From positions 1 through 38,039 of the forward strand of contig JAJPJR010000066.1 in assembly GCA_021324165.1 (NCBI GenBank): a stretch of 38,039 nt of DNA, given 5' to 3'. The notes under the pieces are model-generated. The model had not been told where the DNA came from and made no database searches. It saw only the letters and a list, made by a program, of their open reading frames with translations. How positions within the stretch are numbered: the stretch's first letter is position 1; every line of letters starts with the position of its first letter. The stretch comes from Armatimonadota bacterium (GTDB lineage Bacteria > Armatimonadota > Fimbriimonadia > Fimbriimonadales > ATM1). A program made the position numbers and the translations under genes. Positions 10,599 to 19,355 of this stretch are shown piece after piece.

Positions 10599-11710
10599 TT
10601 CGAGTCGCCATCCTCGGCAGCACGGGCAGCATCGGCACGCAGACGCTCGATGTGATCCGCATGCACCCCGATCGGATTCGAGCTACTGCCCTTGCCGCAC
10701 ATTCCAACGAGGCAGCGTTGGAACGCCAGGCGGCAGAGTTCGATGCAAAAACCACAACGCTGTTTTCGAAGGGCGGCGTGCAAAGCCTCATCGAACTCGC
10801 AACCCGCGATGATGTTGATCTTGTCGTCGTAAGCGTCGCGGGCATGATTGGGCTCGAACCGACAATCGCCGCACTGCAATCCGGGAAACGGATCGCGCTC
10901 GCATCAAAAGAAGTGTTGGTTGCGGGCGGTGCGGTCGTGATGCCGATCGTGAAGGAGGCAGGCGCCGTTCTGCTTCCGATTGATTCCGAACATTCGGCCA
11001 TTCTGCAATGTTTGTGGGGTGATCGGGATTCGCCTTCTCTGCCTTCGTGCCGCGGAGTTGAAAAACTGATTCTCACCGCGTCGGGCGGCCCGTTTCGCGG
11101 AAAGCGTCTTGCCGAACTCGAAACGGTCACGCTGAGCGATGCCCTGAATCATCCCACCTGGAGGATGGGAGGCAAAATCACCATTGACAGCGCAACCATG
11201 ATGAACAAAGGCCTCGAAATTATTGAAGCCTGCTGGCTATATGATCTGCCGCCCAAAAAGATTGACGTGGTGGTGCATCCTCAAAGCGTCATTCATTCGA
11301 TGGTCAAGTTCAACGACGGCAGCGTTCTTGCGCAGATGGGGCATCCCGATATGAAACTTCCGATTCAGTTCGCGCTTTTCGGTCCCAAGCGGCTGCCCTC
11401 GCCAGCGAAGAATTGGGAACCGGCGCACACACCTTCGCTCACATTCGAGCCGCTGGATGAATCGGTGTTCATCTGTCCCGGCATTGCGCGCGAAGCGTTC
11501 GCGATGGGAGGCGTTACCGCTGCGTTTATGAACGCGGTGAACGAAGTCGCAGCCAACGCGTTCCTTTCCCAAAAAATCGGCTTTCTAACGATCCAGCGGA
11601 TTAATGAACAAAGCCTGAGCGCGGCTCCCAAAGCCGAACCCACGCTCAATAACATTCTTGCCGCCGATGAGGAAGCCAGAAAATGGGCCGCCGCGAAACT
11701 TAGGCTCTAA
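10595..11710 (+). CDS. dxr: 1-deoxy-D-xylulose 5-phosphate reductoisomerase
   Basis: Makes 2-C-methyl-D-erythritol 4-phosphate with NADPH, the committed step of the MEP isoprenoid pathway. 371 residues from the ATG overlapping the uppS stop (MIRVAILGSTGSIGTQTLDV). NADPH loop GSTGSIG at residues 8-14, then ASKEVLVAGG, the metal/substrate block PIDSEHSAI, the flexible loop with TASGGPFRG and HPTWRMGGKITID, and SATMMNKGLE. The product feeds isopentenyl diphosphate to the upstream UppS. The stop overlaps that of the opposing Y-family polymerase gene tail to tail. Longer in-frame starts lie inside uppS and are unlikely. Confidence 0.96.
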   Translation: MIRVAILGSTGSIGTQTLDVIRMHPDRIRATALAAHSNEAALERQAAEFDAKTTTLFSKGGVQSLIELATRDDVDLVVVSVAGMIGLEPTIAALQSGKRIALASKEVLVAGGAVVMPIVKEAGAVLLPIDSEHSAILQCLWGDRDSPSLPSCRGVEKLILTASGGPFRGKRLAELETVTLSDALNHPTWRMGGKITIDSATMMNKGLEIIEACWLYDLPPKKIDVVVHPQSVIHSMVKFNDGSVLAQMGHPDMKLPIQFALFGPKRLPSPAKNWEPAHTPSLTFEPLDESVFICPGIAREAFAMGGVTAAFMNAVNEVAANAFLSQKIGFLTIQRINEQSLSAAPKAEPTLNNILAADEEARKWAAAKLRL

Positions 11711-12939
11711 CTGCCGCCCTCGTTGAACAGTTGCGTCTTTTGAAACGCGATCTTCTCTTCGGCTGTGTGCTTCGCGCCAGAAACGACCGCGGGCAGCACG
11801 GTGTGTTTGCCGAACCTGCCGTTCAGTTTGTCCACCATATCGTGAAGCGCTTCCTGCCGGTTTTCGTTTTCGAAGAGTGACGGGGTTTGAAGAATCTTCC
11901 GTCCCAATTCGCCCAACACGACTCCCACTTGAATCGGCTGCTCGATCACGTTTTTCCGCCACGCACGGCGCAGCGCTTCGATCATCGCAAGCGTCGAACG
12001 TGTGGGCCGCATCCTTTCGGTTTCCTCCCACTTTTCATCGCGCGAACGAATGAAAAACGAGATCAATCCTGCGGTGAGCCCTTCTCTACGCATCCGCGCG
12101 CTCGCCTTTTCGATCAAACGCATCAGCACCTGATAACTGCCATCGCGCGTGCGAAACTCCGGCGCCAAAACATGACTGTGACTGATCGTTCGCCTTTTCG
12201 TTTCCACTTCCGGCAGATCGTCGCCGCGCAAAAGATGCCACCATCGCGCACCGATCACGCTGCCAAACGCCTCACGCAGTTTCATCCGGTCGGCGCGCAA
12301 AAGATCAATCATCGTGTAAATGCCCGCAAGGTTCAGCCTCACCGTCATGCGCCGGTTGATCCCAGGCAGTGCGGCAAGTCTCCACCAGCCGATGCGCGCC
12401 TCGAGTTCCGATGGCAGCAGAAAAACCAAGCCGTCCGGCTTTTCCATTTCCGTGGCGATTTTTGCAAGAAACGCGTTCGGCGCCAAACCGATTGAACACG
12501 TGACCAGCTCGCCCACCTTCTCGCGGACAGCAGCCTTGATCTCGTGCGCGATCCGCCCCGCCGACTCCCTGTCAGCCTCCGCAGGAGTCAAACGGATCAC
12601 CATCTCATCAACCGAGCAGACCCGCTCGATAGGCCGAACACCCGCAACCGCTTCTGCAATCTTCTCGTGATACTCGACGTACAACGGGTGCCTTGCCTCG
12701 ACCAAAACCAGGTCAGGGCATGTCCGTTTCGCCTCGCCGATCAAGCTCCCCGTGTGAAGGCCGTGCCGTTTTGCCTCGATGCTCGCGGCCAGCAGCACCG
12801 ATGAGTCGGTCATCACCGCAACCACGCCAACCGGCCGGCCCCTAAGTTCGGGCCGATCCTGCTGCTCCACCGACGCAAAAAACGAGTTGAAGTCCAAAAA
12901 CAGGCTTCGAAACGGGCGGGCGGGCTCAAACGACATCAT
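11707..12939 (-). CDS. Y-family translesion DNA polymerase (DinB/ImuB-like)
   Basis: A 410-residue lesion-bypass polymerase. Catalytic carboxylates appear in FLDFNSFFASVEQ and CSVDEMVI (Asp-Glu); the thumb-type helix-hairpin segment LAALPGINRRM and a little-finger region with SHSHVLAPEFRT follow. SVDE supports an active polymerase rather than an inactive ImuB. I leave the symbol empty because Pol IV and other Y-family branches cannot be separated by eye. The start is one of two adjacent ATGs; there is no Shine-Dalgarno. A perfect palindrome covering the -10 box sits 7 bp before the ATG and implies tight repression, fitting a DNA-damage-induced gene. Confidence 0.88.
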   Translation of the reverse strand: MMSFEPARPFRSLFLDFNSFFASVEQQDRPELRGRPVGVVAVMTDSSVLLAASIEAKRHGLHTGSLIGEAKRTCPDLVLVEARHPLYVEYHEKIAEAVAGVRPIERVCSVDEMVIRLTPAEADRESAGRIAHEIKAAVREKVGELVTCSIGLAPNAFLAKIATEMEKPDGLVFLLPSELEARIGWWRLAALPGINRRMTVRLNLAGIYTMIDLLRADRMKLREAFGSVIGARWWHLLRGDDLPEVETKRRTISHSHVLAPEFRTRDGSYQVLMRLIEKASARMRREGLTAGLISFFIRSRDEKWEETERMRPTRSTLAMIEALRRAWRKNVIEQPIQVGVVLGELGRKILQTPSLFENENRQEALHDMVDKLNGRFGKHTVLPAVVSGAKHTAEEKIAFQKTQLFNEGGS

Positions 12940-12946
12940 CGTTTTT

Positions 12947-12982
12947 GTCTACTATTATAGTAGACGGATGAGAACGCTCCAA
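12947..12982 (-). promoter_or_regulatory. Polymerase promoter with palindromic operator over the -10
   Basis: Perfect inverted repeat GTCTACTA-TTA-TAGTAGAC at 12947-12965. Read on the minus strand its centre contains TATAAT (12959-12954). A weak -35, TTGGAG (12982-12977), lies 17 bases upstream. A protein bound to the palindrome would block RNA polymerase. The gene's function makes a LexA-type repressor the obvious guess, but the arms do not match the LexA boxes I know (CTGT-N8-ACAG, GAAC-N4-GTTC). Confidence 0.7.
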
Positions 12983-13076
12983 GGTTCCCTCCCACCCGTA
13001 GTTTTTACAGAAATCCGCTTGCGGATGAGGCCGCCATGCTCCATACTGGTAATTGTCTGATAAAGGAGACCTGACG

Positions 13077-14327
13077 ATGCCTGCAATGTACGACTATCTG
13101 CTTTTGGGAGGCGGCACCTCGTGCGCCTACGCCGCCGCTGCGATCCGCGAAACGGATCAAAACGGCTCGATCGGCATTGTTGGCGCAAGCAGCGAGCCGC
13201 CCTACGATCGGCCGCCGTTTTCAAAATACTATTTGACCGACGCATCCAAACAGATCAGCGATTTTCACAGCAAAGACGAATCGTTCTATCCTGACAATCG
13301 GATTGATCTTGTTCTGAACCATCGCGCTGTGAACATTGACCGCACGGCAAAGCAGGTGGAGTTTGAAGACGGCAGCAAGATCGCCTACGGCAAACTGCTG
13401 TACGCGCTCGGATGTACGCCTCGAGAGTTTCACGATCACACCGACCAAGAGCCGATGTATTTGCGGACCGCCGAAGACAGCAAGGCGATTCGAGACCGCA
13501 TCGCCTCTTCCAAATCGTGCGTGATCATCGGCGGCGGCTACATCGGCACCGAACTTGCGGCTTCGCTCACTGCACGAGGATTGAAAGTCGCGCTCATCGA
13601 ACAAGCCGACCGTTTGCAGCCAGGATTTCCATCCAGACCGGTTGCCGATGCCGTGCGCCGCGAACTGGAGAACATGGGGGTTACGGTCGTAACCGGCGAA
13701 CCGGTGAGTCACGTTTATGCAGGAAGGCGGGTAATCACCGCTTCTGACCACGAGTATTCCGGAGATTTTGTGGTTGCAGGTCTGGGCCACGTTCATCAAC
13801 GCGATCTCGCAAAACACTGCGGACTGGAAATGGGAATGCGCGGAGTCCGCGCCAACATGAAACTGCGCACTTCCGATCCCAATATCTGGGTTTCGGGCGA
13901 CGTCGCCGAATTCGATGACACGGTGCTTGGCGATGTGTACATTGCCGAACACCATCTGCACGCAAAAGCGAGCGCCGAACACGCGGGCCGCGTTATGGCC
14001 GGGCTCGATGAGCCGTTCAAAAACGTTCCGTACTTTTTCAGCGACGTGGGGCCGCTTTCGATCATTCTGCGCGGCTACCCCGAACGCGGAGCACAATCTT
14101 TCGTGTTCGGAAACCCAACCTCGCCCGCACTCACCGAAATCTTTTTATCATCCACCGGCAGACTCATGGGAATGGTAGACGTTCGAAAAGATTACAAGCA
14201 GCAAGATCCGATCTCCGAACTGTTTGAAAACCTGATCAAAAACCGCGTCAATCTCTCTTCGCACGTCGAAAGGCTCAACAATCCGAACTTTAATCTGATG
14301 AGCCTGAATGAGTTGGTGTCGGTTTAG
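13077..14327 (+). CDS. FAD-dependent pyridine nucleotide-disulfide-type reductase (ferredoxin/rubredoxin reductase-like)
   Basis: 416 residues with two Rossmann folds. The FAD loop near the N-terminus is LLLGGGTSCAYAA, and the NAD(P)H loop is VIIGGGYIGTELA (about residues 148-160). EPPYDRPPFSKYYL is the segment typical of ferredoxin and rubredoxin reductases, and WVSGDVAEF is the second FAD-binding motif. There is no CxxxxC redox pair, so it should pass electrons from NAD(P)H through FAD to an external acceptor. The start is fixed by AAGGAG (13062-13067), nine bases before the ATG. A weak promoter (TTGCGG, 17 bases, CATACT) lies upstream. The partner ferredoxin or oxygenase is not in the window. 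The C-terminal domain resembles the dimerisation domain of this family. Confidence 0.85.
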   Translation: MPAMYDYLLLGGGTSCAYAAAAIRETDQNGSIGIVGASSEPPYDRPPFSKYYLTDASKQISDFHSKDESFYPDNRIDLVLNHRAVNIDRTAKQVEFEDGSKIAYGKLLYALGCTPREFHDHTDQEPMYLRTAEDSKAIRDRIASSKSCVIIGGGYIGTELAASLTARGLKVALIEQADRLQPGFPSRPVADAVRRELENMGVTVVTGEPVSHVYAGRRVITASDHEYSGDFVVAGLGHVHQRDLAKHCGLEMGMRGVRANMKLRTSDPNIWVSGDVAEFDDTVLGDVYIAEHHLHAKASAEHAGRVMAGLDEPFKNVPYFFSDVGPLSIILRGYPERGAQSFVFGNPTSPALTEIFLSSTGRLMGMVDVRKDYKQQDPISELFENLIKNRVNLSSHVERLNNPNFNLMSLNELVSV

Positions 14328-14330
14328 GCG

Positions 14331-14870
14331 CTAATAATCGGGCAGTTCTCGGCAGTGCAGGGCGATGTCGTCGGCTGACGATGCCGGAATCAAGCCCGTT
14401 TGCACTCCTGCATATCGAACGGCGGCAATCTGCCCCGCATGATACGCATCGTGCCGAATTATGATGTCAATCAACCGCCAGCATGGGATCATTCTGCCAC
14501 GGAAATGTTTGACCTCTTTTTCCAAGTCCCCATCATTCAGATCGCGCCAACACTCCAGCCAGTAAGCGTGCGCACCTCGCAGATAATCAAGCGCCGGCTG
14601 CCATTCGGGTTCGAATGCACGAAGTTCGGCTTCGCAATCGCGCCATCGAATTTCCGAAGAGCGGAAAGCCACGCTGCCATACATCTTTTTGCACACCGCC
14701 ACGTGCAGCACGATTCCATAAATTGTGCCGTCGCTGTGAAGGTAATCGTCAGTATTATGAGGAAGCGATAAGCGCGAGATCGCCTCATCCACCCCTTCGA
14801 TCGAGGCCATGAATTCCTCGAACGCGGCATCCGCTTGTCGTCGCAGCAGCAGACTTCCTGCGCCGCTCAT
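14331..14870 (-). CDS. DinB-superfamily four-helix metal-binding protein
   Basis: 179 residues, all helical in appearance. The DinB/YfiT-type metal ligands are visible: a histidine in IVLHVAVCKK and the pair in IIRHDAYHAGQIAAV near residue 140. These enzymes include thiol-dependent transferases and isomerases; the substrate cannot be told. Not to be confused with DinB polymerase. The ATG overlaps the stop of the upstream small gene (ATGA), so it is coupled to it in the mgtE transcript. It ends 3 bp from the stop of the convergent FAD reductase. Confidence 0.75.
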   Translation of the reverse strand: MSGAGSLLLRRQADAAFEEFMASIEGVDEAISRLSLPHNTDDYLHSDGTIYGIVLHVAVCKKMYGSVAFRSSEIRWRDCEAELRAFEPEWQPALDYLRGAHAYWLECWRDLNDGDLEKEVKHFRGRMIPCWRLIDIIIRHDAYHAGQIAAVRYAGVQTGLIPASSADDIALHCRELPDY

Positions 14871-15172
14871 TGAACGATGTGCGGAGTTACGCCAGGGTAC
14901 GCCGTAACGACATGGGTGCTCAAAATCCGCGCAGCGGGAATCGGCAGCCCGCGCTTTTGCAGCTCGGGCGCCAAACGGTCGCGCAGAAACGTTTCCAACT
15001 GCTCCTGCGATTCCCAAACATCCACCACGACCAGTTTGCCGCCCTCGTCAAAGCTCGCAACATGCGAAATCACCCCGGCGGGAGGGTTTTTCTCCCAATC
15101 CACGGCACGTCTCAGGGCCTCGTACACCTCCTTTTGAATCGCATCGCTTTCGAAAATCGCAAGGATCGGCAT
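14867..15172 (-). CDS. Small ABM-like (ferredoxin-fold) protein of unknown function
   Basis: 101 residues. The pattern (MPILAIFES, then a helix, GVISHVASFDEGGKLVVVDVWESQEQLETFL) is that of the antibiotic-biosynthesis-monooxygenase dimeric alpha/beta-barrel family: short strands, the phrase VxDVWES followed by a helix. No cofactor residue can be assigned, and many members of this fold have unknown roles. It lies 36 bp after mgtE on the same strand and is translationally coupled to the DinB-fold gene; both may be stress or detoxification genes. Confidence 0.65.
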   Translation of the reverse strand: MPILAIFESDAIQKEVYEALRRAVDWEKNPPAGVISHVASFDEGGKLVVVDVWESQEQLETFLRDRLAPELQKRGLPIPAARILSTHVVTAYPGVTPHIVQ

Positions 15173-15208
15173 ATGGATTCTGACGCCCTGGCACTCGGTT
15201 TTGTGCCC

Positions 15209-16567
15209 CTATCGCAATAAAGGCAGCATCAACGTCGCCAATCCCAAGAAGATCGAAATGCCGATCACATCTTGAAACGCAGTTTCGAACGGGCCCGCCG
15301 TGAGTGCGGGGTCAAACCCCATCCGCTTAGAAAGAAACGGAATGAGCGTTCCAACCACTCCGGCGATGTTCACCGCCGCAAACATTCCGATGCCCACAAC
15401 GATCCCGAAGCCGATCGTTTTGTCCCAAATGCCGCCGACCAATCCAAGCGTCAAACCGCACGCCGCTCCAATCAATGCCGTCGTGTGAATCTGACGGCTG
15501 AGTGCATGCCGCCAACGATCTAAGTTAACGTGACCGGTGGAAAGTCCCCGAATGATGATCGCTGCCGATTGCAGCCCTGTGTTCCCACTGATTGCCGAAA
15601 TGATCGGCATGAACGAAGCCAGCAGAATCACTTTTGTCAGCGTTTGATCAAAAGCGTGGATTACCATGCCCGCAAACAACTCGATCGTCATCGTGGCCAA
15701 AATCCACGGCAGGCGGAGCTTGGCGATCTGAGTTGGTGATTTGCGATCCAGCTCTTCCGCATCGGTGCCCGCCAGCCGCATATACATCTCTTCGAACTCT
15801 TCGGTCAAAAAGTCAATGATGTCGTCAACGGTAACGATTCCAAGCATTCTGTTCCCGCCATCCACCACCGGGAGCGCCAAAAAGTCGTGCTCAGAAATCA
15901 GGTTTGCCACATCGCGCGCAGGAGTCAAGCCGGTTACCGAAACCACATCGGTCTGCATAATCTCGCCGATCAGTGTGCTTGCATCCGTGGTAACCACCTG
16001 CCGCAGTGAACACACTCCGATCAGGTGTCCATCGGCCGAAAGCACATAAAGGTCGTGAACGGTTTCGATATCTTCCGGCATGGTGCCCACATAGGCAAGC
16101 GTCTGGCCAACGGTCATCTCTCTTCGAATCGCTGCGAACTTTTCGGTCATCATTCGGCCCGCAGTGTTTTCGGGATACGCGAGCAGTTCGCGAACTTCGC
16201 GCGCATCCACCGCGGGCAGGCTGCCCAAAATAGATTCCAACTCGTGCGGACGAAGTTCTGCAACCAGCATCGCGGCGTCGTCCATCGGAAGTTCATCCAG
16301 AATCTGGCAGATCAAACTTCGATTCGCGTTTCGCAGAAGACTGTTTCGCGTATCGGCGCCCGCTTCTCCCAGCGCGTCGGCGGCAACGATGATCGGAAGG
16401 GATTCGAAAACTTTGCACGCGGCCTCGGGCTCAAGTTCATCCAAAACGCGCGCGGCTTCGACGGCAGTGAACCCTTCGAGCATCGAGCGATACGTTTCTG
16501 TGCCCGCGCCGGCCTCGTATGCCGCGGTCAGTTCTTCGACAAGCGAATCAAGATTTGTGAGTCTCAT
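15209..16567 (-). CDS. mgtE: Magnesium transporter MgtE
   Basis: A dimeric Mg2+ channel of the inner membrane, 452 residues as usual. In order: an N-terminal superhelical domain (about 1-130), two CBS domains (about 135-255, including LPVVDGGNRMLGIVTVDD) that sense cytosolic Mg2+, a linking helix, and a five-helix membrane domain from about 285. That domain has FMPIISAISGNTGLQSAA, the conserved pore-lining signature, and ends ISIFLGLATLMLPLLR. The start ATG has AAGGATGATGG before it. The 166-bp gap to trpA holds a G/C hairpin (16684-16703) but no recognisable Mg2+ riboswitch. It heads a run with the ABM-like and DinB-fold genes. Confidence 0.96.
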   Translation of the reverse strand: MRLTNLDSLVEELTAAYEAGAGTETYRSMLEGFTAVEAARVLDELEPEAACKVFESLPIIVAADALGEAGADTRNSLLRNANRSLICQILDELPMDDAAMLVAELRPHELESILGSLPAVDAREVRELLAYPENTAGRMMTEKFAAIRREMTVGQTLAYVGTMPEDIETVHDLYVLSADGHLIGVCSLRQVVTTDASTLIGEIMQTDVVSVTGLTPARDVANLISEHDFLALPVVDGGNRMLGIVTVDDIIDFLTEEFEEMYMRLAGTDAEELDRKSPTQIAKLRLPWILATMTIELFAGMVIHAFDQTLTKVILLASFMPIISAISGNTGLQSAAIIIRGLSTGHVNLDRWRHALSRQIHTTALIGAACGLTLGLVGGIWDKTIGFGIVVGIGMFAAVNIAGVVGTLIPFLSKRMGFDPALTAGPFETAFQDVIGISIFLGLATLMLPLLR

Positions 16568-16733
16568 CCATCATCCTTCCGCGAGCCGCACGCGAAAGGA
16601 TTGCCGACTCGGCCGGTTTTATCAAATCGCCGTCAGGCCAGTTCGCAGATCAGTTCCGCGCGCGCTGCTGAGATCGTTCATATGCGGGAGCCGCGAAGGC
16701 AGCCCGATGCAAAGTTTAGCACCTAAACACACT

Positions 16734-17513
16734 CTACGAACGCAAAGCAGCCACTGCCTGCGAAACCATGCCCGCGCTCTGCACGCCCTTCCATTCGCGG
16801 TGCAGCAGATCCACCAGATAACTCCCCACTACCGCACCGTCCGCGCATTCCCAAACCGCGTGAACCTGCGCCGCCGTCGAGATGCCAAATCCAACCAGCG
16901 CCGAAAGTTCGGTGTGCCGTTTCACGCGCCGCACCAGCTCCCCAACTTCGAGTGGCACGGCGTTCTCGGCGCCCGTGACCCCGGTTCTTGAAACGCAATA
17001 CACAAACCCGGTGGAAGCGGCGCACGCCGCAGCGATCCTCGCATCGGTGCTTGTGGGGGCCGTAAGAAACACGGTGTCCAAACCCGCCGCTTCCGCCGCC
17101 GATCGCCACTCTCCGGCCTCTTCCGGAATCATGTCGCTGATCAACGCTCCCGAAATCCCCGCCGCCTTCAAACTTTCGGCAAATCTCCCATAGCCGTTCC
17201 GCAGTGCCGCATTCGCATATCCCATGGTGATGATCGGCACACGAACCTGCGCCTCCCGCACCGCTTCCAGTATTTGCGAAAGCCGCACCCCACGATCCAG
17301 AGCGCGCTGACTCGATGCCTGAATCGTGGGCCCGTCGGCGATCGGATCGCTGAACGGCAGCCCCAATTCGATCAAGTCGGCGCCTCCAGCCTCTAAGGCG
17401 CCCAAGATCGTGGGAAGGTGTTCAAGAGGCTGGTCGCCCGCAGTGACAAAGCAGGCAAGCGCCTTCTTCCCTTCTTGACGCAACGCGAAAAGGCGTTCGG
17501 AAACGAAGGGCAT
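16734..17513 (-). CDS. trpA: Tryptophan synthase alpha subunit
   Basis: Cleaves indole-3-glycerol phosphate to indole, which is channelled to TrpB. 259 residues from the ATG at 17513 (MPFVSERLFALRQEGKKALA). With this start the catalytic residues fall at Glu49 (DLIELGLPF) and Asp60 (DPIADGP), the same numbers as in enterobacterial TrpA, which supports the choice over a start 20 codons upstream. Phosphate-binding GFGIST and DGAVVGSYLV are present. A TACACT box stands exactly seven bases before the ATG and there is no Shine-Dalgarno, the pattern of a leaderless mRNA. trpB is not adjacent: trpA stands alone here, divergent from a secreted hydrolase gene. Confidence 0.95.
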   Translation of the reverse strand: MPFVSERLFALRQEGKKALACFVTAGDQPLEHLPTILGALEAGGADLIELGLPFSDPIADGPTIQASSQRALDRGVRLSQILEAVREAQVRVPIITMGYANAALRNGYGRFAESLKAAGISGALISDMIPEEAGEWRSAAEAAGLDTVFLTAPTSTDARIAAACAASTGFVYCVSRTGVTGAENAVPLEVGELVRRVKRHTELSALVGFGISTAAQVHAVWECADGAVVGSYLVDLLHREWKGVQSAGMVSQAVAALRS

Positions 17514-17592
17514 AGCAAAAAGTGTACCGTCGGCCTTGCGGGGCTGGTACTCTTGCAGGCAACGGGCCTTCATTCAGGCTAAGGAGTGCCGC

Positions 17593-19236
17593 ATGCATAT
17601 CGCTATCGCTTTTCTCGCCCTCGCCCAAGCCTCGGCGTTCGATCAGGGAACGTACACCACGTACATTGATGGAAAAGCCGTCGCCCGCGAAGGATTCAAA
17701 ATCACTTCCGACGGCAAAAGCAGCTCACTGATCTCCAACGTCAACGGCGATTTGATCACGCTCAAACGAAAAACCCAGCTCACAACGCACGACAACGCGC
17801 TTGGAGTGGCCGTGGTAAACGTGGTTGCAGAGAAAACGATCACCGTTTCCATTAAAGGCGGGAACGCGGTGTTCGAAGCCGAATGGCAGACCGCGCCGGG
17901 CGGCAAAAAACCCCAAAAAGAGATCACAAAAATCCCTGTTCACGCTTCCAAAGTTTTCTGCTCCGAGCCGTATGCATGGCACAACCTTTCATTCATTCTG
18001 CGCGCCTATGACAAAGCCGCGGGCGGCCATCAACTGTTCGAAGTCGTGATGCCCTCGCAAGTGCGCACGCGCGAGTTTCTGGTAACGCGCGTCGCCGAAC
18101 GTGAACGCAATAACCAAAAAATCGTTGACTGGACATTCGGCTCTTCCACCGATCCCGATGCGATTCAAGTCATCTCAGATGCCGAAGGCAGAGTGCTGTA
18201 TCTGAAAGACACGAGGGTCGGAGCCGAAGTCATCCGAACCGGATGGGAATCGCTCGGACGTCCGAACGAGCCCGTAACTCCGCCCGCCAACCCTCCGAGC
18301 AACCCGCCCGACGTCGCTTCGCTTCAGCCTAACAAGGACAAATACGACGAGCGCGAAGTGAAAATCTGGGTGGGAAGCGTGGTTTACAAGACCGGCACGC
18401 TGCTCGTGCCAAAAAGATCCGGCAAACGCCCCGCAGTGCTCTTGATCAGCGGATACGGCCCTTCGGATCGCGATTGGAACTATCCGCCCGTGATCACGAA
18501 CTCTTGGGCGCGGCTTCTCGCCGATCAGCTTGCGGCCGCAGGCTATGCGGTTCTGCGGACGGACGATCGCGGAGTCGGCGGCACCAACGGAACCAAAAGT
18601 TCCAGTCCGCCCGATGAACTGATGAGCGATGCGTTGATGGAAGCGGACTTTTTGAAAAAGCTTCCCGAAGTTGATCCGTTCAAAATCTACGTTTGCGGTC
18701 ACAGCGAAGGCGCGACGATCGCACTTATGGCGCTCACGACCGACGCGACATTGGCAGGCGGAATTCTTCTGGCTGCGCCATCCAAACCGCTCGATCAAGC
18801 GTTCGTCGAAGCGATGAACGTGCAGCAAGCCGACACGCGCTTAAGCCAATCGGTGCGCGATGCGGCGGCTGCCTCGATTCCAAAAATCAACGAGGTGATT
18901 CAGAAAGCGAAGGCCGGTGAAAAAGGAATCGTAAACGGCATGTATCTTGAATGGATGCGCCAGCACATGCAGATTGATCCTTCGAAACTGATCCTGCGCG
19001 TCAAAGATCCGATCCTCATCGTCCAAGGCCTCGATGACGATTACGTTCCATCAAGAAACGCGAACGAACTGGAGACCGCAGCCAAATCGGCGGGAGTGGA
19101 CGTCACGGTGGAATTCATTCCCGGAGTGGATCACTTCTTCAAGCCGTTTTCAGCGGATATGTCTTCGACAGGTGATCTGAACCCCACTCTGTGGGAAGAC
19201 ATCAACCGGTGGCTGACGGCCAAATCGGGCAGGTGA
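17593..19236 (+). CDS. Secreted alpha/beta hydrolase
   Basis: 547 residues. A short signal peptide (MHIAIAFLALAQASA) precedes an N-terminal beta-rich domain of no recognised family (about 16-235). A proline-rich linker (PVTPPANPPSNPPD) leads to an alpha/beta hydrolase domain. That domain has PAVLLISGYGPSDRDW near the oxyanion strand, the nucleophile elbow CGHSEGAT, an acid in GLDDDYVP and the histidine in PGVDHFF. It resembles periplasmic S33-type esterases or peptidases; the substrate is unknown. AAGGAG six bases before the ATG fixes the start. It is divergent from trpA, and tRNA-His follows on the opposite strand 6 bp after the stop. Confidence 0.85.
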   Translation: MHIAIAFLALAQASAFDQGTYTTYIDGKAVAREGFKITSDGKSSSLISNVNGDLITLKRKTQLTTHDNALGVAVVNVVAEKTITVSIKGGNAVFEAEWQTAPGGKKPQKEITKIPVHASKVFCSEPYAWHNLSFILRAYDKAAGGHQLFEVVMPSQVRTREFLVTRVAERERNNQKIVDWTFGSSTDPDAIQVISDAEGRVLYLKDTRVGAEVIRTGWESLGRPNEPVTPPANPPSNPPDVASLQPNKDKYDEREVKIWVGSVVYKTGTLLVPKRSGKRPAVLLISGYGPSDRDWNYPPVITNSWARLLADQLAAAGYAVLRTDDRGVGGTNGTKSSSPPDELMSDALMEADFLKKLPEVDPFKIYVCGHSEGATIALMALTTDATLAGGILLAAPSKPLDQAFVEAMNVQQADTRLSQSVRDAAAASIPKINEVIQKAKAGEKGIVNGMYLEWMRQHMQIDPSKLILRVKDPILIVQGLDDDYVPSRNANELETAAKSAGVDVTVEFIPGVDHFFKPFSADMSSTGDLNPTLWEDINRWLTAKSGR

Positions 19237-19242
19237 AAAAAA

Positions 19243-19318
19243 TGGGGCGGCGAAAGGGTCTCGAACCCTCGACCTCCTGAGCCACAGTCAGGCGCTCTGA
19301 CCCCTGAGCTACCGCCGC
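19243..19318 (-). tRNA. tRNA-His (anticodon GTG), CCA encoded
   Basis: On the minus strand, GCGGCGGTAGCTCAG opens the acceptor and D arms, the anticodon loop is CTGTGGC (GTG, His), and the T loop is TTCGAGA. The base before position 1 is G and the discriminator is C, giving the extra G-1:C73 pair specific to tRNA-His. CCA is encoded at 19245-19243. A TATGAT box (19336-19331) could be its -10. Confidence 0.96.
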
Positions 19319-19355
19319 CGCGAGCAGAAAATCATACCCCGGTAACATCGGGTGC

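Noticed and set aside
11707-11710. Overlapping stop codons of dxr and the polymerase gene
   Set aside because: Tail-to-tail overlaps of a few bases are common in compact genomes and need no special explanation.
13077-15172. Selenoprotein read-through at TGA stops near tRNA-Sec and elsewhere
   Set aside because: The TGA stops I examined, such as those overlapping the next start codon, end complete domains, and I saw no coding-like continuation after them.
16568-16733. M-box or TPP riboswitch before mgtE
   Set aside because: A CTGATCTG stretch resembles part of a TPP element, but the required CTGAGA and other core blocks are missing, and the M-box consensus is absent.
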